Source: Shewanella khirikhana (GTDB lineage: Bacteria; Pseudomonadota; Gammaproteobacteria; Enterobacterales; Shewanellaceae). From it: a stretch of 64,000 nt of DNA. The notes beneath the pieces are model-generated. The model made no database searches. It saw nothing but the letters and a program-made list of their open reading frames with translations, and was not told the DNA's origin. A program made the translations under genes and the position numbers. Location: contig NZ_CP020373.1 in the NCBI RefSeq assembly GCF_003957745.1, positions 4,744,630-4,808,629 on the forward strand. The letters run 5' to 3'. Each line of letters starts with the position of its first letter. The stretch's first letter is position 1. Positions 26,671-34,484 of the stretch are shown piece by piece.

Positions 26671-28077
26671 ATGCCTCAGAGTTTTTCCCATTCGCCACTG
26701 GCGGCCAATCAGCTTATTACCCTGCGGGCGCTGGGGTTGCTGCTGCAATTGGTACTCACCTTCTTTGGCGCCGATGCCTTTGGGCTGTCGCTGAAAACTG
26801 AGCCACTGCAGTACGTGTTTGCCATCGAGCTTGCGTATCTTGGCGTTACCCTGTGGCTCAGGCACGGCATAGTGCGCCACAGCGGCGGGCTTTTTATCAG
26901 CCTGCTTATCGATACCCTGCTGTGGATCTCCTGGCTGTATTTCAGCGGCGGCGCCACCAACGCCTTTATCTCGTTGCTGCTGTTGCCGATTGCCATTGCC
27001 GCCGTCACCTTGCCTTCCTGGGCGCCCTGGACATTGGCGGCGCTGACCACGGCCGCCTACAGCCTGATGCTGTTTGCCGCGCCGGACAGCAGCGACATGG
27101 CGGGCAGCATGCACAGTGCCCATGCCCATATGGGACATGAGATGACCGATGCCGGCGGCATGAACTCTCACTTTATAGGCATGTGGCTTAACTTTGTGTT
27201 GAGCGCCCTGGTGCTGACCACCAGCGTGGCGCTGATTTCACGGCGCCTGCGGGCAGCCGATGCCAGGCTTGCAGCGCTTCGGGAGTCCCAGCTTCGTCAG
27301 GAGCAGCTGCTGGCACTGGGCACAGCGTCGGCGCAGATGAGTCATCAACTGGCGACACCGCTTGCCACCTTGCGGCTACTGGTTGACGAGGCCATGGAGG
27401 AGGCTGCCGATGACATTGGGAATGGCGCTGGAAATAACGCGGCAGCAGGCGCGGCAGTAGGCGTAGCTGAGCTGCCTGCCGAGATGGATCTCGCGCTCAG
27501 GCGCTGTGAGTCCACCTTAAGCGAGCTTCGCGCCGCCACCGAGGCTATTCGCGAGCGGCATCAGGCGGTGGTGTCGGTAGAGGCGCTGTGTAGTAGCCTG
27601 GCGGACAGGGTGCTGCTGCTGATGCCCGATGTCAGCATAGAGATTGAGCTCGATAAATCAGTGCAGGCCCGGCGGCTTTGCAGCGACATGAGCCTGCTGC
27701 CTTCGTTGCTGGCGCTGGTGGACAACGGCGCTCGCGCCTCCCGCCAGCAAACCGGTGAAGCGAGGGTGTGGCTGTCGGCGACCACCGTGGACAACAATCG
27801 CTTGCGCCTGACCATACGCGATGAAGGCAAGGGCATTGATGCGGCGCAGCTGCAAGCGCTGGGCGCACGGCCAGTGGCGAGCGAGCAGGGGCTTGGCATG
27901 GCGCTGATGCTGACCCACGTAAGCCTCGAGCGCCTCGGCGGCGAGCTTGTGCTTTCGAATATGTCGCCCGATGCAACAGGCGGTATTTCTTCCAGGGGCG
28001 CTGCAACGGGTTCAGCCAGCGGCTGTATCGCCAGCGTGTATCTGCCACTGCTCTGTGCCGAGGAGGCTGGGTTATGA
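26671..28077 (+). CDS. RegB/PrrB-type redox sensor kinase
   Basis: A 468-residue membrane kinase with about six TM segments. RegB hallmarks are present: the ubiquinone-site-like FSGGATNAF (GGxxNPF in classical RegB, here Ala for Pro), the H box AQMSHQLATPLATLRLL, and a cysteine at residue 279 (LRRCESTL) at the position of the redox Cys265 of RegB. The ATPase has LLALVDNGARAS and GLGMALM. Before the last TM lies a Met/His-rich periplasmic loop (DMAGSMHSAHAHMGHEM), unusual and possibly metal binding. ATG 26671 is preferred over TTG 26662. Coupled to the downstream RegA-like gene by ATGA. Confidence 0.88.
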   Translation: MPQSFSHSPLAANQLITLRALGLLLQLVLTFFGADAFGLSLKTEPLQYVFAIELAYLGVTLWLRHGIVRHSGGLFISLLIDTLLWISWLYFSGGATNAFISLLLLPIAIAAVTLPSWAPWTLAALTTAAYSLMLFAAPDSSDMAGSMHSAHAHMGHEMTDAGGMNSHFIGMWLNFVLSALVLTTSVALISRRLRAADARLAALRESQLRQEQLLALGTASAQMSHQLATPLATLRLLVDEAMEEAADDIGNGAGNNAAAGAAVGVAELPAEMDLALRRCESTLSELRAATEAIRERHQAVVSVEALCSSLADRVLLLMPDVSIEIELDKSVQARRLCSDMSLLPSLLALVDNGARASRQQTGEARVWLSATTVDNNRLRLTIRDEGKGIDAAQLQALGARPVASEQGLGMALMLTHVSLERLGGELVLSNMSPDATGGISSRGAATGSASGCIASVYLPLLCAEEAGL

Positions 28078-28697
28078 GCCAGAGCGCTCAATCTTCCCAA
28101 TTCACGCAATCCAAACTGAAGTCCCCACTCAGACTCATGGTGGTGGAGGATGACCTCGCCTATGGCGCGGCTCTGTGCAGGCGCTTAAGTCGCCACGGTT
28201 TTGAGTGCCGCCACGTGAGTGAACCCACAGAGGCGCTTTTGTGCGCCCGCAGCTGGCAGCCAAGCCATGTGCTCTTGGATATGAAGCTTGAACAGACCAG
28301 CGGCCTTAAGCTGATAACGCCGCTTCGGGCCAGTTTGCCCGCTGCCAATATAGTGCTGCTGACCGGCTTTGCCAGTATCGCCACTGCGGTGGAGGCGGTA
28401 AAACTCGGCGCCGACAACTACCTTGCCAAGCCGGTAGACAGCCAGACCTTACTCGCCACCCTGTTGCCGGAGGCGAAACGCCGCGGCGGTGCAGAGGAGG
28501 CAAATTCGCCGTTAGCCCAGCATGAACAAACAGCGGACGTGGATGAGAGCCTCGATGCGCCCATGAGCCCAAGGCGGCTTGAGTGGGAACATATTCAGCA
28601 GGTGCTCGCCGCCAACGAGGGCAATGTGTCGGCCACGGCGCGCCAGCTCGGTATGCACAGGCGTACCCTGCAGCGCAAATTGGCCAAAAAGCCCTGA
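28074..28697 (+). CDS. RegA/PrrA/ActR-type response regulator
   Basis: A 207-residue regulator with receiver domain (MVVEDDLAYGAAL, phospho-Asp in VLLDMKLEQTSG, KPVDSQTL) and a Fis-type helix-turn-helix ending GNVSATARQLGMHRRTLQRKL, the highly conserved recognition helix of RegA/ActR proteins. It is the partner of the upstream RegB-like kinase. The receiver and HTH are joined by a longer acidic linker than in RegA. Confidence 0.92.
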   Translation: MSQSAQSSQFTQSKLKSPLRLMVVEDDLAYGAALCRRLSRHGFECRHVSEPTEALLCARSWQPSHVLLDMKLEQTSGLKLITPLRASLPAANIVLLTGFASIATAVEAVKLGADNYLAKPVDSQTLLATLLPEAKRRGGAEEANSPLAQHEQTADVDESLDAPMSPRRLEWEHIQQVLAANEGNVSATARQLGMHRRTLQRKLAKKP

Positions 28698-28733
28698 CGA
28701 CTGTTGACTACCGCTAAATGTTGGATAAAAAAA

Positions 28734-28757
28734 TCCCCCGCAGAGGCGGGGGTTGGT
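28734..28757 (+). terminator. Probable terminator after regA-like gene
   Basis: TCCCCCGC, loop AGAG, GCGGGGGTTGGTT forms an 8-bp GC stem with a short interrupted T tract. Confidence 0.65.
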
Positions 28758-28916
28758 TCAAGCGAGTGGAAGTCTTTTCAGAGTGGCAGTCTTTGCACCG
28801 TTGCCGTCATTTAAGCGTTGCAGTCGTGCATTTGCCATTCTGATGTGAACCCAATGCCAGGCGGCGCATAGACGCAAGCGCTTATGCGTGCCCGGACGCG
28901 ACATTTAAATCCGCTG

Positions 28917-30974
28917 TTAAAAACGATAATCCGCCATCACCCAGGCATTCAAACCGGGTTGGGGCATACGTTCGCCCATGGCGATATCGCCACCGGCCAC
29001 CCGGTTGTAACCGGCAAGGTGGTCGGCATATTCAATATCAAACAGGTTGTCGACCCCGGCCTTGATCGCGAAGGCACCTGACTCCCAGCCCGCGGCCACA
29101 TCCACGGTGGCATAACCGCTGGAGTTCAGCTCTTGCTGCACTTCTGACACCTTGTCCTGGGCGGCAACCGCGCGGCCCTGCAATCTGGCAAACCAGTCGC
29201 CACGGCGATACTCAAGTCCCATGGCGATTGAAGGCGGCGCAATGCGATACAGGTCGTCTTTTACATCGCGGCGCTCGCCACGCACGTAAAGGGCGTTTAC
29301 ATCAAGGCTCAGCACCTCGGTGAGTTGCCAGTCGGCGGTCACGTCCATGCCGTACAGCAGGGCGTCGGTGTTACTGAATACCAGGGTATTGGCATCACCG
29401 GCGGCGATAATGGCGGCATCATCGGTTGGCAGACCCTGAATGTAGTTATCGATGCGATTGATAAACAGTCTCGGGCTCAGCGCCAGATTGCCCTGGTTCA
29501 GTTCCAGCCCCAGTTCCAGCTGCCAGGCGGTTTCCAGTTCCAAATCCATATCGCCCACATAGGTGCGGCCATCGGCAAGGCCGCCGGTGGACTGCATCGG
29601 CACCCACAAATAGCGCTGCTGATAACTGGCGCTGGCCTGCTTGTGCGCCAGGCCAACAATCAGACTCAGTTCGTCATTGATGGGTTTGCGGCCATTGGCA
29701 ACCAAGTCAAACCCTGTGTCGCTTTGGCTGCGATCGGCGCTGTTGTAGCGGTGCATCAACTCCGCAATGGCGGGCTTCATGGCGGCCATGGAGTGGCTCA
29801 CTTCATCGGCATCGAAACGGTAGTGTTTTACCCGGGCGCCCAGCTGCCATTGCCAGTCGGCAACGGCGGTTTGCCACTGGGCAAACAGGCTGTAGCTGGC
29901 ATCCTCAACCCCGGCAAAACTGTCTACCCGGAACATGGGCTTGCCGGGCTCGGTGATCACAGAGTCGTGGGTTGCCTGTCTGAAGTCGGCACCAAACAGC
30001 CAATCCCCGCTGCCAAGGGTCAACTTGCCCTGCCAGCTCTGGGCATCGGCGCTATTGTAGCGCGGCGCCATCGTGGGCATCTTCATCCGCAGGCTGTAGT
30101 TATCCATGCCGTGGCGGGCATCGTTATAGCCAAGCTCCCAGTCCAGCTGCCAGTCGGCGGCAAGCATGGAGCGGCCTTCGAGCTTGAATCTGTCGGTGCG
30201 GATATAGTCGATGTCCATCGGCAGTGCCGGGGTGGCGGAGTTGAGCGTTTCCAGATGCGATACGCCAAGGCCGATAAAGCTGTCGCCGCGGTAGTAACGG
30301 TACTTGGCGCCGGCCAGGGTTTTATCGTAGACGCCGGGCAGGATCTCGCGGCCCGCGCCGGTTTCGGGGGCATCATCGCCCTGCAGGGTTTCGCCGTACA
30401 GCAGCAGCGCATGATTATCGCCACCAAGGTTGGTTTTGGCGCCGAGGCGATATTGCTCGCCATTTGTCTGATATTGGCCCGAGATACGGCCCGAAACTTC
30501 GCCTGCCATTGCCTGGCTTTCACTGGTGCGCACGCTACCGCCCAGGGTGTCTGTGCCCCGGCTTACAGGCGAGATGCCGCGGTCGACTTCAAGGCTTTGG
30601 GTAAGGATGCCACCCGCGTAAGACAGCGGCGTGTCCATGGCGTTGGGGCCCGCTCCTGCCGGAGTTTGGCCGTCAATGGATACATGCACCCGATCGCCAT
30701 ACAGGCCACGGTATTGGGCTATGCCTGTCAGGGGGCCGTTGCGGTTGATATCAGCGCCGGGCAGGCTTCGCAGCACTTCGCTGATGTCGACGTGGGGAGC
30801 GCTGTGGCTGCTGGCCTGCACCACCGAGGTTTCACGCAGTGAGCGCACTTCAATTACTTCATCCATCACCTGATTGGCACTGGCGGCAGAGGAGGTCAGC
30901 AGTGCAGGAAACAGCGCCAGCGGTGAGACAAAAGGCATAAGGGCCAGGAAAACAGGGGAGAGTTTGGTCTGCAT
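28917..30974 (-). CDS. TonB-dependent outer membrane receptor, probably for copper
   Basis: A 685-residue TonB-dependent receptor. The start at 30974 gives a signal peptide (VFLALMPFVSPLALFP... to SAASA) followed by the TonB box-like DEVIEVRSL and a plug domain (VLRSLPGADINRNGPL, YRGLYGDRVHVSIDGQTPAGAGPNAMD). The barrel ends in the usual aromatic residue (YRF). Several Met-rich patches (MRMKMPTMAPRYN, HSMAAMKPAIAELMHRYN) and the C-terminal LAGYNRVAGGDIAMGERMPQPG resemble OprC/NosA copper receptors; the substrate is inferred from this. The upstream frame to 31187 is not part of the protein. Confidence 0.82.
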   Translation of the reverse strand: MQTKLSPVFLALMPFVSPLALFPALLTSSAASANQVMDEVIEVRSLRETSVVQASSHSAPHVDISEVLRSLPGADINRNGPLTGIAQYRGLYGDRVHVSIDGQTPAGAGPNAMDTPLSYAGGILTQSLEVDRGISPVSRGTDTLGGSVRTSESQAMAGEVSGRISGQYQTNGEQYRLGAKTNLGGDNHALLLYGETLQGDDAPETGAGREILPGVYDKTLAGAKYRYYRGDSFIGLGVSHLETLNSATPALPMDIDYIRTDRFKLEGRSMLAADWQLDWELGYNDARHGMDNYSLRMKMPTMAPRYNSADAQSWQGKLTLGSGDWLFGADFRQATHDSVITEPGKPMFRVDSFAGVEDASYSLFAQWQTAVADWQWQLGARVKHYRFDADEVSHSMAAMKPAIAELMHRYNSADRSQSDTGFDLVANGRKPINDELSLIVGLAHKQASASYQQRYLWVPMQSTGGLADGRTYVGDMDLELETAWQLELGLELNQGNLALSPRLFINRIDNYIQGLPTDDAAIIAAGDANTLVFSNTDALLYGMDVTADWQLTEVLSLDVNALYVRGERRDVKDDLYRIAPPSIAMGLEYRRGDWFARLQGRAVAAQDKVSEVQQELNSSGYATVDVAAGWESGAFAIKAGVDNLFDIEYADHLAGYNRVAGGDIAMGERMPQPGLNAWVMADYRF

Positions 30975-31281
30975 CTTCTTGTTGTGTATTGGAAAAGATG
31001 GCCTATTTTTGTGAACCCGGCATGGATGCACAAACCCAAAGCGGCAAACTGCGACACTGTGTCGCACCCCCTGTGTCGCACCCCGGTGCAAACCACAGCC
31101 TCTGAACTCTTGTGTCTGATCCCTTGCCAGCCCCGGCACTGACGGGCTTTTGGGTGATATTGAGCACAATTGCTGAACTACTACCAAAGATATATGGCAT
31201 GGCGTCTTGAAAGCTGGGCTTGTTCTCCAATACTTAATGTGTGCCTAATAGGCTGAGCAACAGCGACATTTTGGAGAAACT
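30975..31281. other. Divergent promoter region, TonB receptor / chemoreceptor
   Basis: A 307-base region serving the receptor (minus) and the CZB chemoreceptor (plus). It contains the palindrome and tandem repeats at 31051-31084, described separately. No ORF of its own was found. Confidence 0.6.
31051..31084. repeat. Palindrome plus 14-bp tandem repeat upstream of the receptor
   Basis: GCGACAC-T-GTGTCGC at 31051-31065 is a perfect 7-bp inverted repeat. It overlaps an exact tandem duplication of CTGTGTCGCACCCC (31057-31070 and 31071-31084). It lies 77-110 bases upstream of the receptor start and is a candidate operator. Confidence 0.8.
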
Positions 31282-32364
31282 ATGTGGTTTTGGCAGCAAC
31301 TGAAACAGGACAACGCGGCGCTTAAGCAGCAATTGGCTGAGGCAAAAGAGCGGCATGCACAGGAGATTGCCGTGCTTAAGCAACAGCTGGCCGAACAAAA
31401 AGCCGGTGCAGAGGCCTGCGTGCAGCAGCTCGACAGTTTTGCACAGGTGATGGCCTGTCAGAATCAGGGCGGCGAGATGCTCCATGCGGTGCGTGACGCC
31501 ATGGCCGCCAACGCCGAAGAGATGCTCAGGGAGAAAGACGCGCTGGTGGAAGTGGATGCGCTCTTTACCCAAACCCGTCAGGCGGTGGAAAGCCTGGGCG
31601 CCCGTGCTGAGGCCATTAACGAGGAGGCCGGGCGCAGCCGCGCTGCTGTCGAGCAGCTCGACAGCACCACCTCGGCCATAAGTCAGTTTGTGTCGGCCAT
31701 TCAGGCCATTTCAGAGCAAACCAACCTGCTGGCGCTTAATGCCGCCATTGAAGCTGCCCGCGCCGGTGAGGCGGGGCGTGGTTTTGCCGTGGTGGCGGAT
31801 GAAGTGCGTCAGCTTGCCAGCAAGGCCCACACAGCCAGCAACCAAATTGAGATGCTGGTGAGGCAAATCGTGGCCCAGGCCGGTGATATCAAGGGCATTA
31901 TCGACGCCAACCAGAGCAGTGCCGTGGATGTGGCTACCTCCTCCGGTCAGATCTCGTCGGTGGTGAGCAATGTTCTGAGTAAGAGCCAGCAGATGCAGCA
32001 GGTGATTGAGCATGGCGCGCTGACGGCCTTCCTCAACACCACCAAACTTGACCATGCGGTGTGGAAATCGGGCGTGTATAGGATGCTGGAGCAACCCGGC
32101 ACCATTCAGAGCGTGACTGACCATACCCAGTGCCGGCTGGGTAAGTGGTACAGCCAGGGGCAGGGCGCAGAGCTCTATTCTGGCTACAGCGGCTATCGTG
32201 AACTGGATGCGCCGCATCGCAAGGTACATGAGCAAGGACAGGCTGCGCTCAATGCCTGCAAGAAGGGCGATCTGAATGCCATGGCGAGGCATCTGGACGA
32301 AATGGAGAGTGCCAGCATGCAGGTAGTGCATTGCCTCGACCGCCTGATGAGCCAGCGCCGCTAA
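31282..32364 (+). CDS. Soluble methyl-accepting chemoreceptor with CZB zinc-binding domain
   Basis: A 360-residue cytoplasmic chemoreceptor with no TM segment. An N-terminal coiled coil (KQQLAEAKERHAQEIAVLKQ) leads into a short MCP signalling domain with the hairpin tip QAISEQTNLLALNAAIEAARAG and DEVRQLA. The C-terminal CZB domain has the ordered ligands: His in KLDHAVWKSGVY, Cys and GKWY in HTQCRLGKWY, and His in APHRKVHEQG. CZB proteins sense zinc or hypochlorite-related oxidation in other bacteria. ATG 31282 with GGAGAA upstream. Confidence 0.92.
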   Translation: MWFWQQLKQDNAALKQQLAEAKERHAQEIAVLKQQLAEQKAGAEACVQQLDSFAQVMACQNQGGEMLHAVRDAMAANAEEMLREKDALVEVDALFTQTRQAVESLGARAEAINEEAGRSRAAVEQLDSTTSAISQFVSAIQAISEQTNLLALNAAIEAARAGEAGRGFAVVADEVRQLASKAHTASNQIEMLVRQIVAQAGDIKGIIDANQSSAVDVATSSGQISSVVSNVLSKSQQMQQVIEHGALTAFLNTTKLDHAVWKSGVYRMLEQPGTIQSVTDHTQCRLGKWYSQGQGAELYSGYSGYRELDAPHRKVHEQGQAALNACKKGDLNAMARHLDEMESASMQVVHCLDRLMSQRR

Positions 32365-32383
32365 CCGAGTTTCGTAACATTGA

Positions 32384-32412
32384 GGAAAGGGCGGGTTCGC
32401 CCGCGCCTTTCC
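32384..32412 (+). terminator. Hairpin after the chemoreceptor gene
   Basis: GGAAAGGGCGGG, loop TTCG, then CCCGCGCCTTTCC pairs over 12 bp with one bulged G. It is 20 bases after the chemoreceptor stop. The following T's are scattered, so its efficiency is uncertain. Confidence 0.6.
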
Positions 32413-32424
32413 GCTGGCTTCTCT

Positions 32425-32484
32425 GGTTTCATTTTTACCGGTTTCAGTTTTCCCGGCTTAAGCCTCCCTGGCTTCAGCTTTCGC
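32425..32484 (+). repeat. Four imperfect 15-bp tandem repeats
   Basis: Units GGTTTCATTTTTACC, GGTTTCAGTTTTCCC, GGCTTAAGCCTCCCT and GGCTTCAGCTTTCGC lie in a pyrimidine-rich intergenic stretch ahead of the isocitrate lyase-like gene. Confidence 0.6.
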
Positions 32485-32606
32485 GCTCAGCTCTTTCTTT
32501 CTTCAGTGTGCATCTCTTTTCGGTTCGCTTCCGTTTTCCGCCAGTGCGGCCTTGGCCTTTGATGAATGATGGCCTGTATTCAACAGGGGCAATCAAGGAG
32601 CCAACG

Positions 32607-33377
32607 ATGAACTTTTTCGACTTATCTGCAGCCAGGCAGCCATTGCTGCTCGGTAATGTGTGGGATGCCGCCAGCGCGCAACTGGCCCAGAAGCTGGGAT
32701 ATCGCGCCATTGGCACCTCCAGTGCGGCGATGGCGGCAAGCCTTGGCTATGAGGACGGCGAAGGGATGAGCTTTGATGAACTGCTGTTTTTGGTCAAAAG
32801 GATCCGTGCCAGTAGCAGCTTGCCACTGACGGTGGACATCGAAGCGGGCTATGGCAACAGTCCGGCAGAGATTGCCAATAACATTGTGCAGTTGCTGGAG
32901 CTGGGTGTCAGTGGCATCAATATCGAAGACAGTCGGGTGATGGCTGGGGTGCGGCAACTGCTGAGCGCGGCGCAGTTTGCCGCTGGGCTGAGTGCGCTGT
33001 GTGTTGCCCTTGGTGACCATAGAAAATCGCTGTTTATCAATGTGCGCACCGACACTTATCTGCTGCAGTGCACGGATGCCAAAACCGACACTCTGAGCCG
33101 GGCGGCGCTGTATCAATCAGCCGGAGCGGATGGTCTGTTCGTGCCTTGCCTGACCGAGCCTGCGGATATTGCGGCAATAGTGGCCGGAACCGCGCTGCCG
33201 CTGAATCTGATGTGTATGCCGGAACTGCCGGATTTTGCCCGGCTGGCGCAACTTGGGGTAAAGCGTATCAGCATGGGTAATGCGGCCTATCAATACCAGC
33301 TGCAGGCCCTCGGCGATGTACTGGTCGGAGTAAAGACGCAGGACTCGTTCGCTGCCTTGTACAGCCGCCGTAGTTAG
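32607..33377 (+). CDS. Isocitrate lyase/PEP mutase family protein
   Basis: A 256-residue TIM-barrel protein of the ICL/PEPM superfamily. ATG 32607 has AAGGAG upstream; the longer open frame from 32331 is the read-through of intergenic DNA. Family features: LLGNVWDAASAQLAQKLGY at the N-terminus, the Mg-binding VDIEAGYG and the GINIEDSR motif. The classical catalytic KKCGH loop of isocitrate lyase is absent, so it is probably a 2-methylisocitrate- or oxaloacetate-type lyase-like member of unknown substrate. Confidence 0.83.
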   Translation: MNFFDLSAARQPLLLGNVWDAASAQLAQKLGYRAIGTSSAAMAASLGYEDGEGMSFDELLFLVKRIRASSSLPLTVDIEAGYGNSPAEIANNIVQLLELGVSGINIEDSRVMAGVRQLLSAAQFAAGLSALCVALGDHRKSLFINVRTDTYLLQCTDAKTDTLSRAALYQSAGADGLFVPCLTEPADIAAIVAGTALPLNLMCMPELPDFARLAQLGVKRISMGNAAYQYQLQALGDVLVGVKTQDSFAALYSRRS

Positions 33378-33413
33378 GTGTTTACGTGCTTAGGTGGTTA
33401 GGTGCTTACGTGC
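33374..33413 (+). repeat. Five tandem octamers overlapping a stop codon
   Basis: TTAGGTGT, TTACGTGC, TTAGGTGG, TTAGGTGC, TTACGTGC run without interruption. The TAG stop of the isocitrate lyase-like gene (33375-33377) lies in the first unit. Confidence 0.85.
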
Positions 33414-33507
33414 TTTTGCCTGGCGCTAATATTGAACGCTTTTGATTGAGAGCAGATCTTCTGTGCTGCCAGCATTAAAGTATTGATACTAAGCTAATTT
33501 GCTTTCC

Positions 33508-33528
33508 AGCGCTCAACGGGTGAGCGCT
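33508..33528 (-). terminator. Hairpin downstream of the cupin gene
   Basis: AGCGCTCA / TGAGCGCT with loop ACGGG is a perfect 8-bp stem, 7 bases after the cupin stop on the minus strand. It lacks a T run, so it is only a possible terminator. Confidence 0.4.
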
Positions 33529-33534
33529 AGCGCA

Positions 33535-34041
33535 TCACGGCTCGTCGCTGCCAAGTTCACCCTCCCAATAATCCACCGCATCCTGCTTGCGGCTCATGTG
33601 GCGCAGGGTGCGCGTGCCCTGAGGGCCTGCCATGGCGAGAATTTTATTTGAATCCGGGTATTCACACACATCCACCTCATCCTGAGTCGACAGGCACAGG
33701 TACCTAAGGTCAATGTCACCGCTGTTGATAAGCTGGTGGGCGACCTCCGGGCCGCCGGGCGGGCAGGCGATGATGTCCATCGGCCCAACCGGGTAGCTGT
33801 GCTCACCAAATCTGAGGGTGCCCGAGCCTGCCAGAATAAGAAACATCTCTTCATTGGCTCTGTGGTTATGAAACGGGCATACCCGCTTGCCGGGCGGCAC
33901 TATCGAGACGCTGTAACCGAGGCGTTTCGCACCTATCAGATTGCTGACGGCAAAGCTGGTTTCGCCATATTGGCCAAGTTCACTTTGCTCGCCCATGTCG
34001 GGCTGGAGGCAAAGCTCGTTCAGATTGAGAAAAGGTTTCAT
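33535..34041 (-). CDS. Cupin-domain protein
   Basis: A 168-residue single-domain cupin. Motif 1 is CPFHNHRANEEMFLILAGSG with the metal ligands H-x-H-x5-E; motif 2 is GPEVAHQLINSG with the second His ligand. Such proteins bind a metal and act as sugar isomerases, dioxygenases or sensors; none can be selected here. It is divergent from the brnQ leader region. Confidence 0.85.
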   Translation of the reverse strand: MKPFLNLNELCLQPDMGEQSELGQYGETSFAVSNLIGAKRLGYSVSIVPPGKRVCPFHNHRANEEMFLILAGSGTLRFGEHSYPVGPMDIIACPPGGPEVAHQLINSGDIDLRYLCLSTQDEVDVCEYPDSNKILAMAGPQGTRTLRHMSRKQDAVDYWEGELGSDEP

Positions 34042-34201
34042 GGGCTGCTCGCAGAGGTGAACACAGGCTTTATTGTTACACGACTGCTAAATATGGCAAT
34101 GTTCCACCCTGATTAAAATACGAGCAAAGATCAAAATGGATACAATTGATTATCTTTGGTTTAACATGTTGATTATATTGCACAAAGTGTGCGCCGATCC
34201 C

Positions 34202-34230
34202 TTGTTTTTGTCACAGGAAACTGCTGTAAT
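34202..34230 (+). promoter_or_regulatory. Candidate sigma-70 promoter of the brnQ leader
   Basis: TTGTTT at 34202-34207 and TGTAAT at 34225-34230 are separated by 17 bases. Transcription would begin near 34237, about 40 bases before the leader peptide ATG. The -35 box is weak. Confidence 0.4.
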
Positions 34231-34275
34231 TTGCACCGCCCAACCGGGCATAGCGTAAAACCACACAGGTGCATC

Positions 34276-34392
34276 ATGCAAAAGCATACCCAGCAAAAAG
34301 CCCAACATCACTCAGCCAAACCCGCTCCGGCCGGTGCTGCGCGCGTGACCGGCCTATTGCTCCTGCTCTCCCTGTTCTCTACTCAGGGCTGA
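34276..34392 (+). CDS. Leucine-rich leader peptide upstream of brnQ
   Basis: A 38-residue ORF, MQKHTQQK... ending TGLLLLLSLFSTQG. Six Leu codons (CTA TTG CTC CTG CTC, then CTG after one Ser) lie in seven codons at 34354-34374, five codons-plus before the TGA at 34390-34392. The ORF has no protein-family resemblance. Its layout matches leader peptides such as leuL: the stalled ribosome reads leucyl-tRNA supply, and a terminator follows 10 bases after the stop. ATG 34276 was chosen because it is the only ATG in frame near the putative transcript start; the 5' frame extending to 34189 would precede the candidate promoter. Confidence 0.8.
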   Translation: MQKHTQQKAQHHSAKPAPAGAARVTGLLLLLSLFSTQG

Positions 34393-34440
34393 CGGGAAAC
34401 TTCTGCCAGCCTTCACTGAGGCTGGCAGCGAGTGTTTTCT
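34382..34440 (+). promoter_or_regulatory. Leucine-responsive transcription attenuator of brnQ
   Basis: The terminator stem CTGCCAGCCT / AGGCTGGCAG (34403-34412 and 34419-34428, loop TCACTG) is perfect and is followed by a T-rich stretch (GTTTTCTCTTCTTTCC). A competing antiterminator can form between AGGGCTG (34385-34391, covering the leader stop codon) and CAGCCTT (34408-34414): 7 pairs, one a G-U. A ribosome that finishes the leader hides 34385-34391 and allows termination; one stalled at the Leu codons leaves it free. This predicts brnQ induction on leucine shortage. Confidence 0.78.
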
Positions 34441-34484
34441 CTTCTTTCCAGCCTCTTCCGGTTCCCCGAGTTGAGGTAATCACA

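Noticed and set aside
29325..30842. 505-codon frame opposite the TonB receptor
   Set aside because: It is the antisense of a well-supported barrel protein and has no recognisable features.
31188..31230. Extended N-terminus of the TonB receptor
   Set aside because: The extra 71 residues have no signal peptide, and the internal start at 30974 gives one.
34189..34275. Longer start of the leucine leader peptide
   Set aside because: The start would lie upstream of the proposed promoter; the downstream ATG 34276 suits a leader better.
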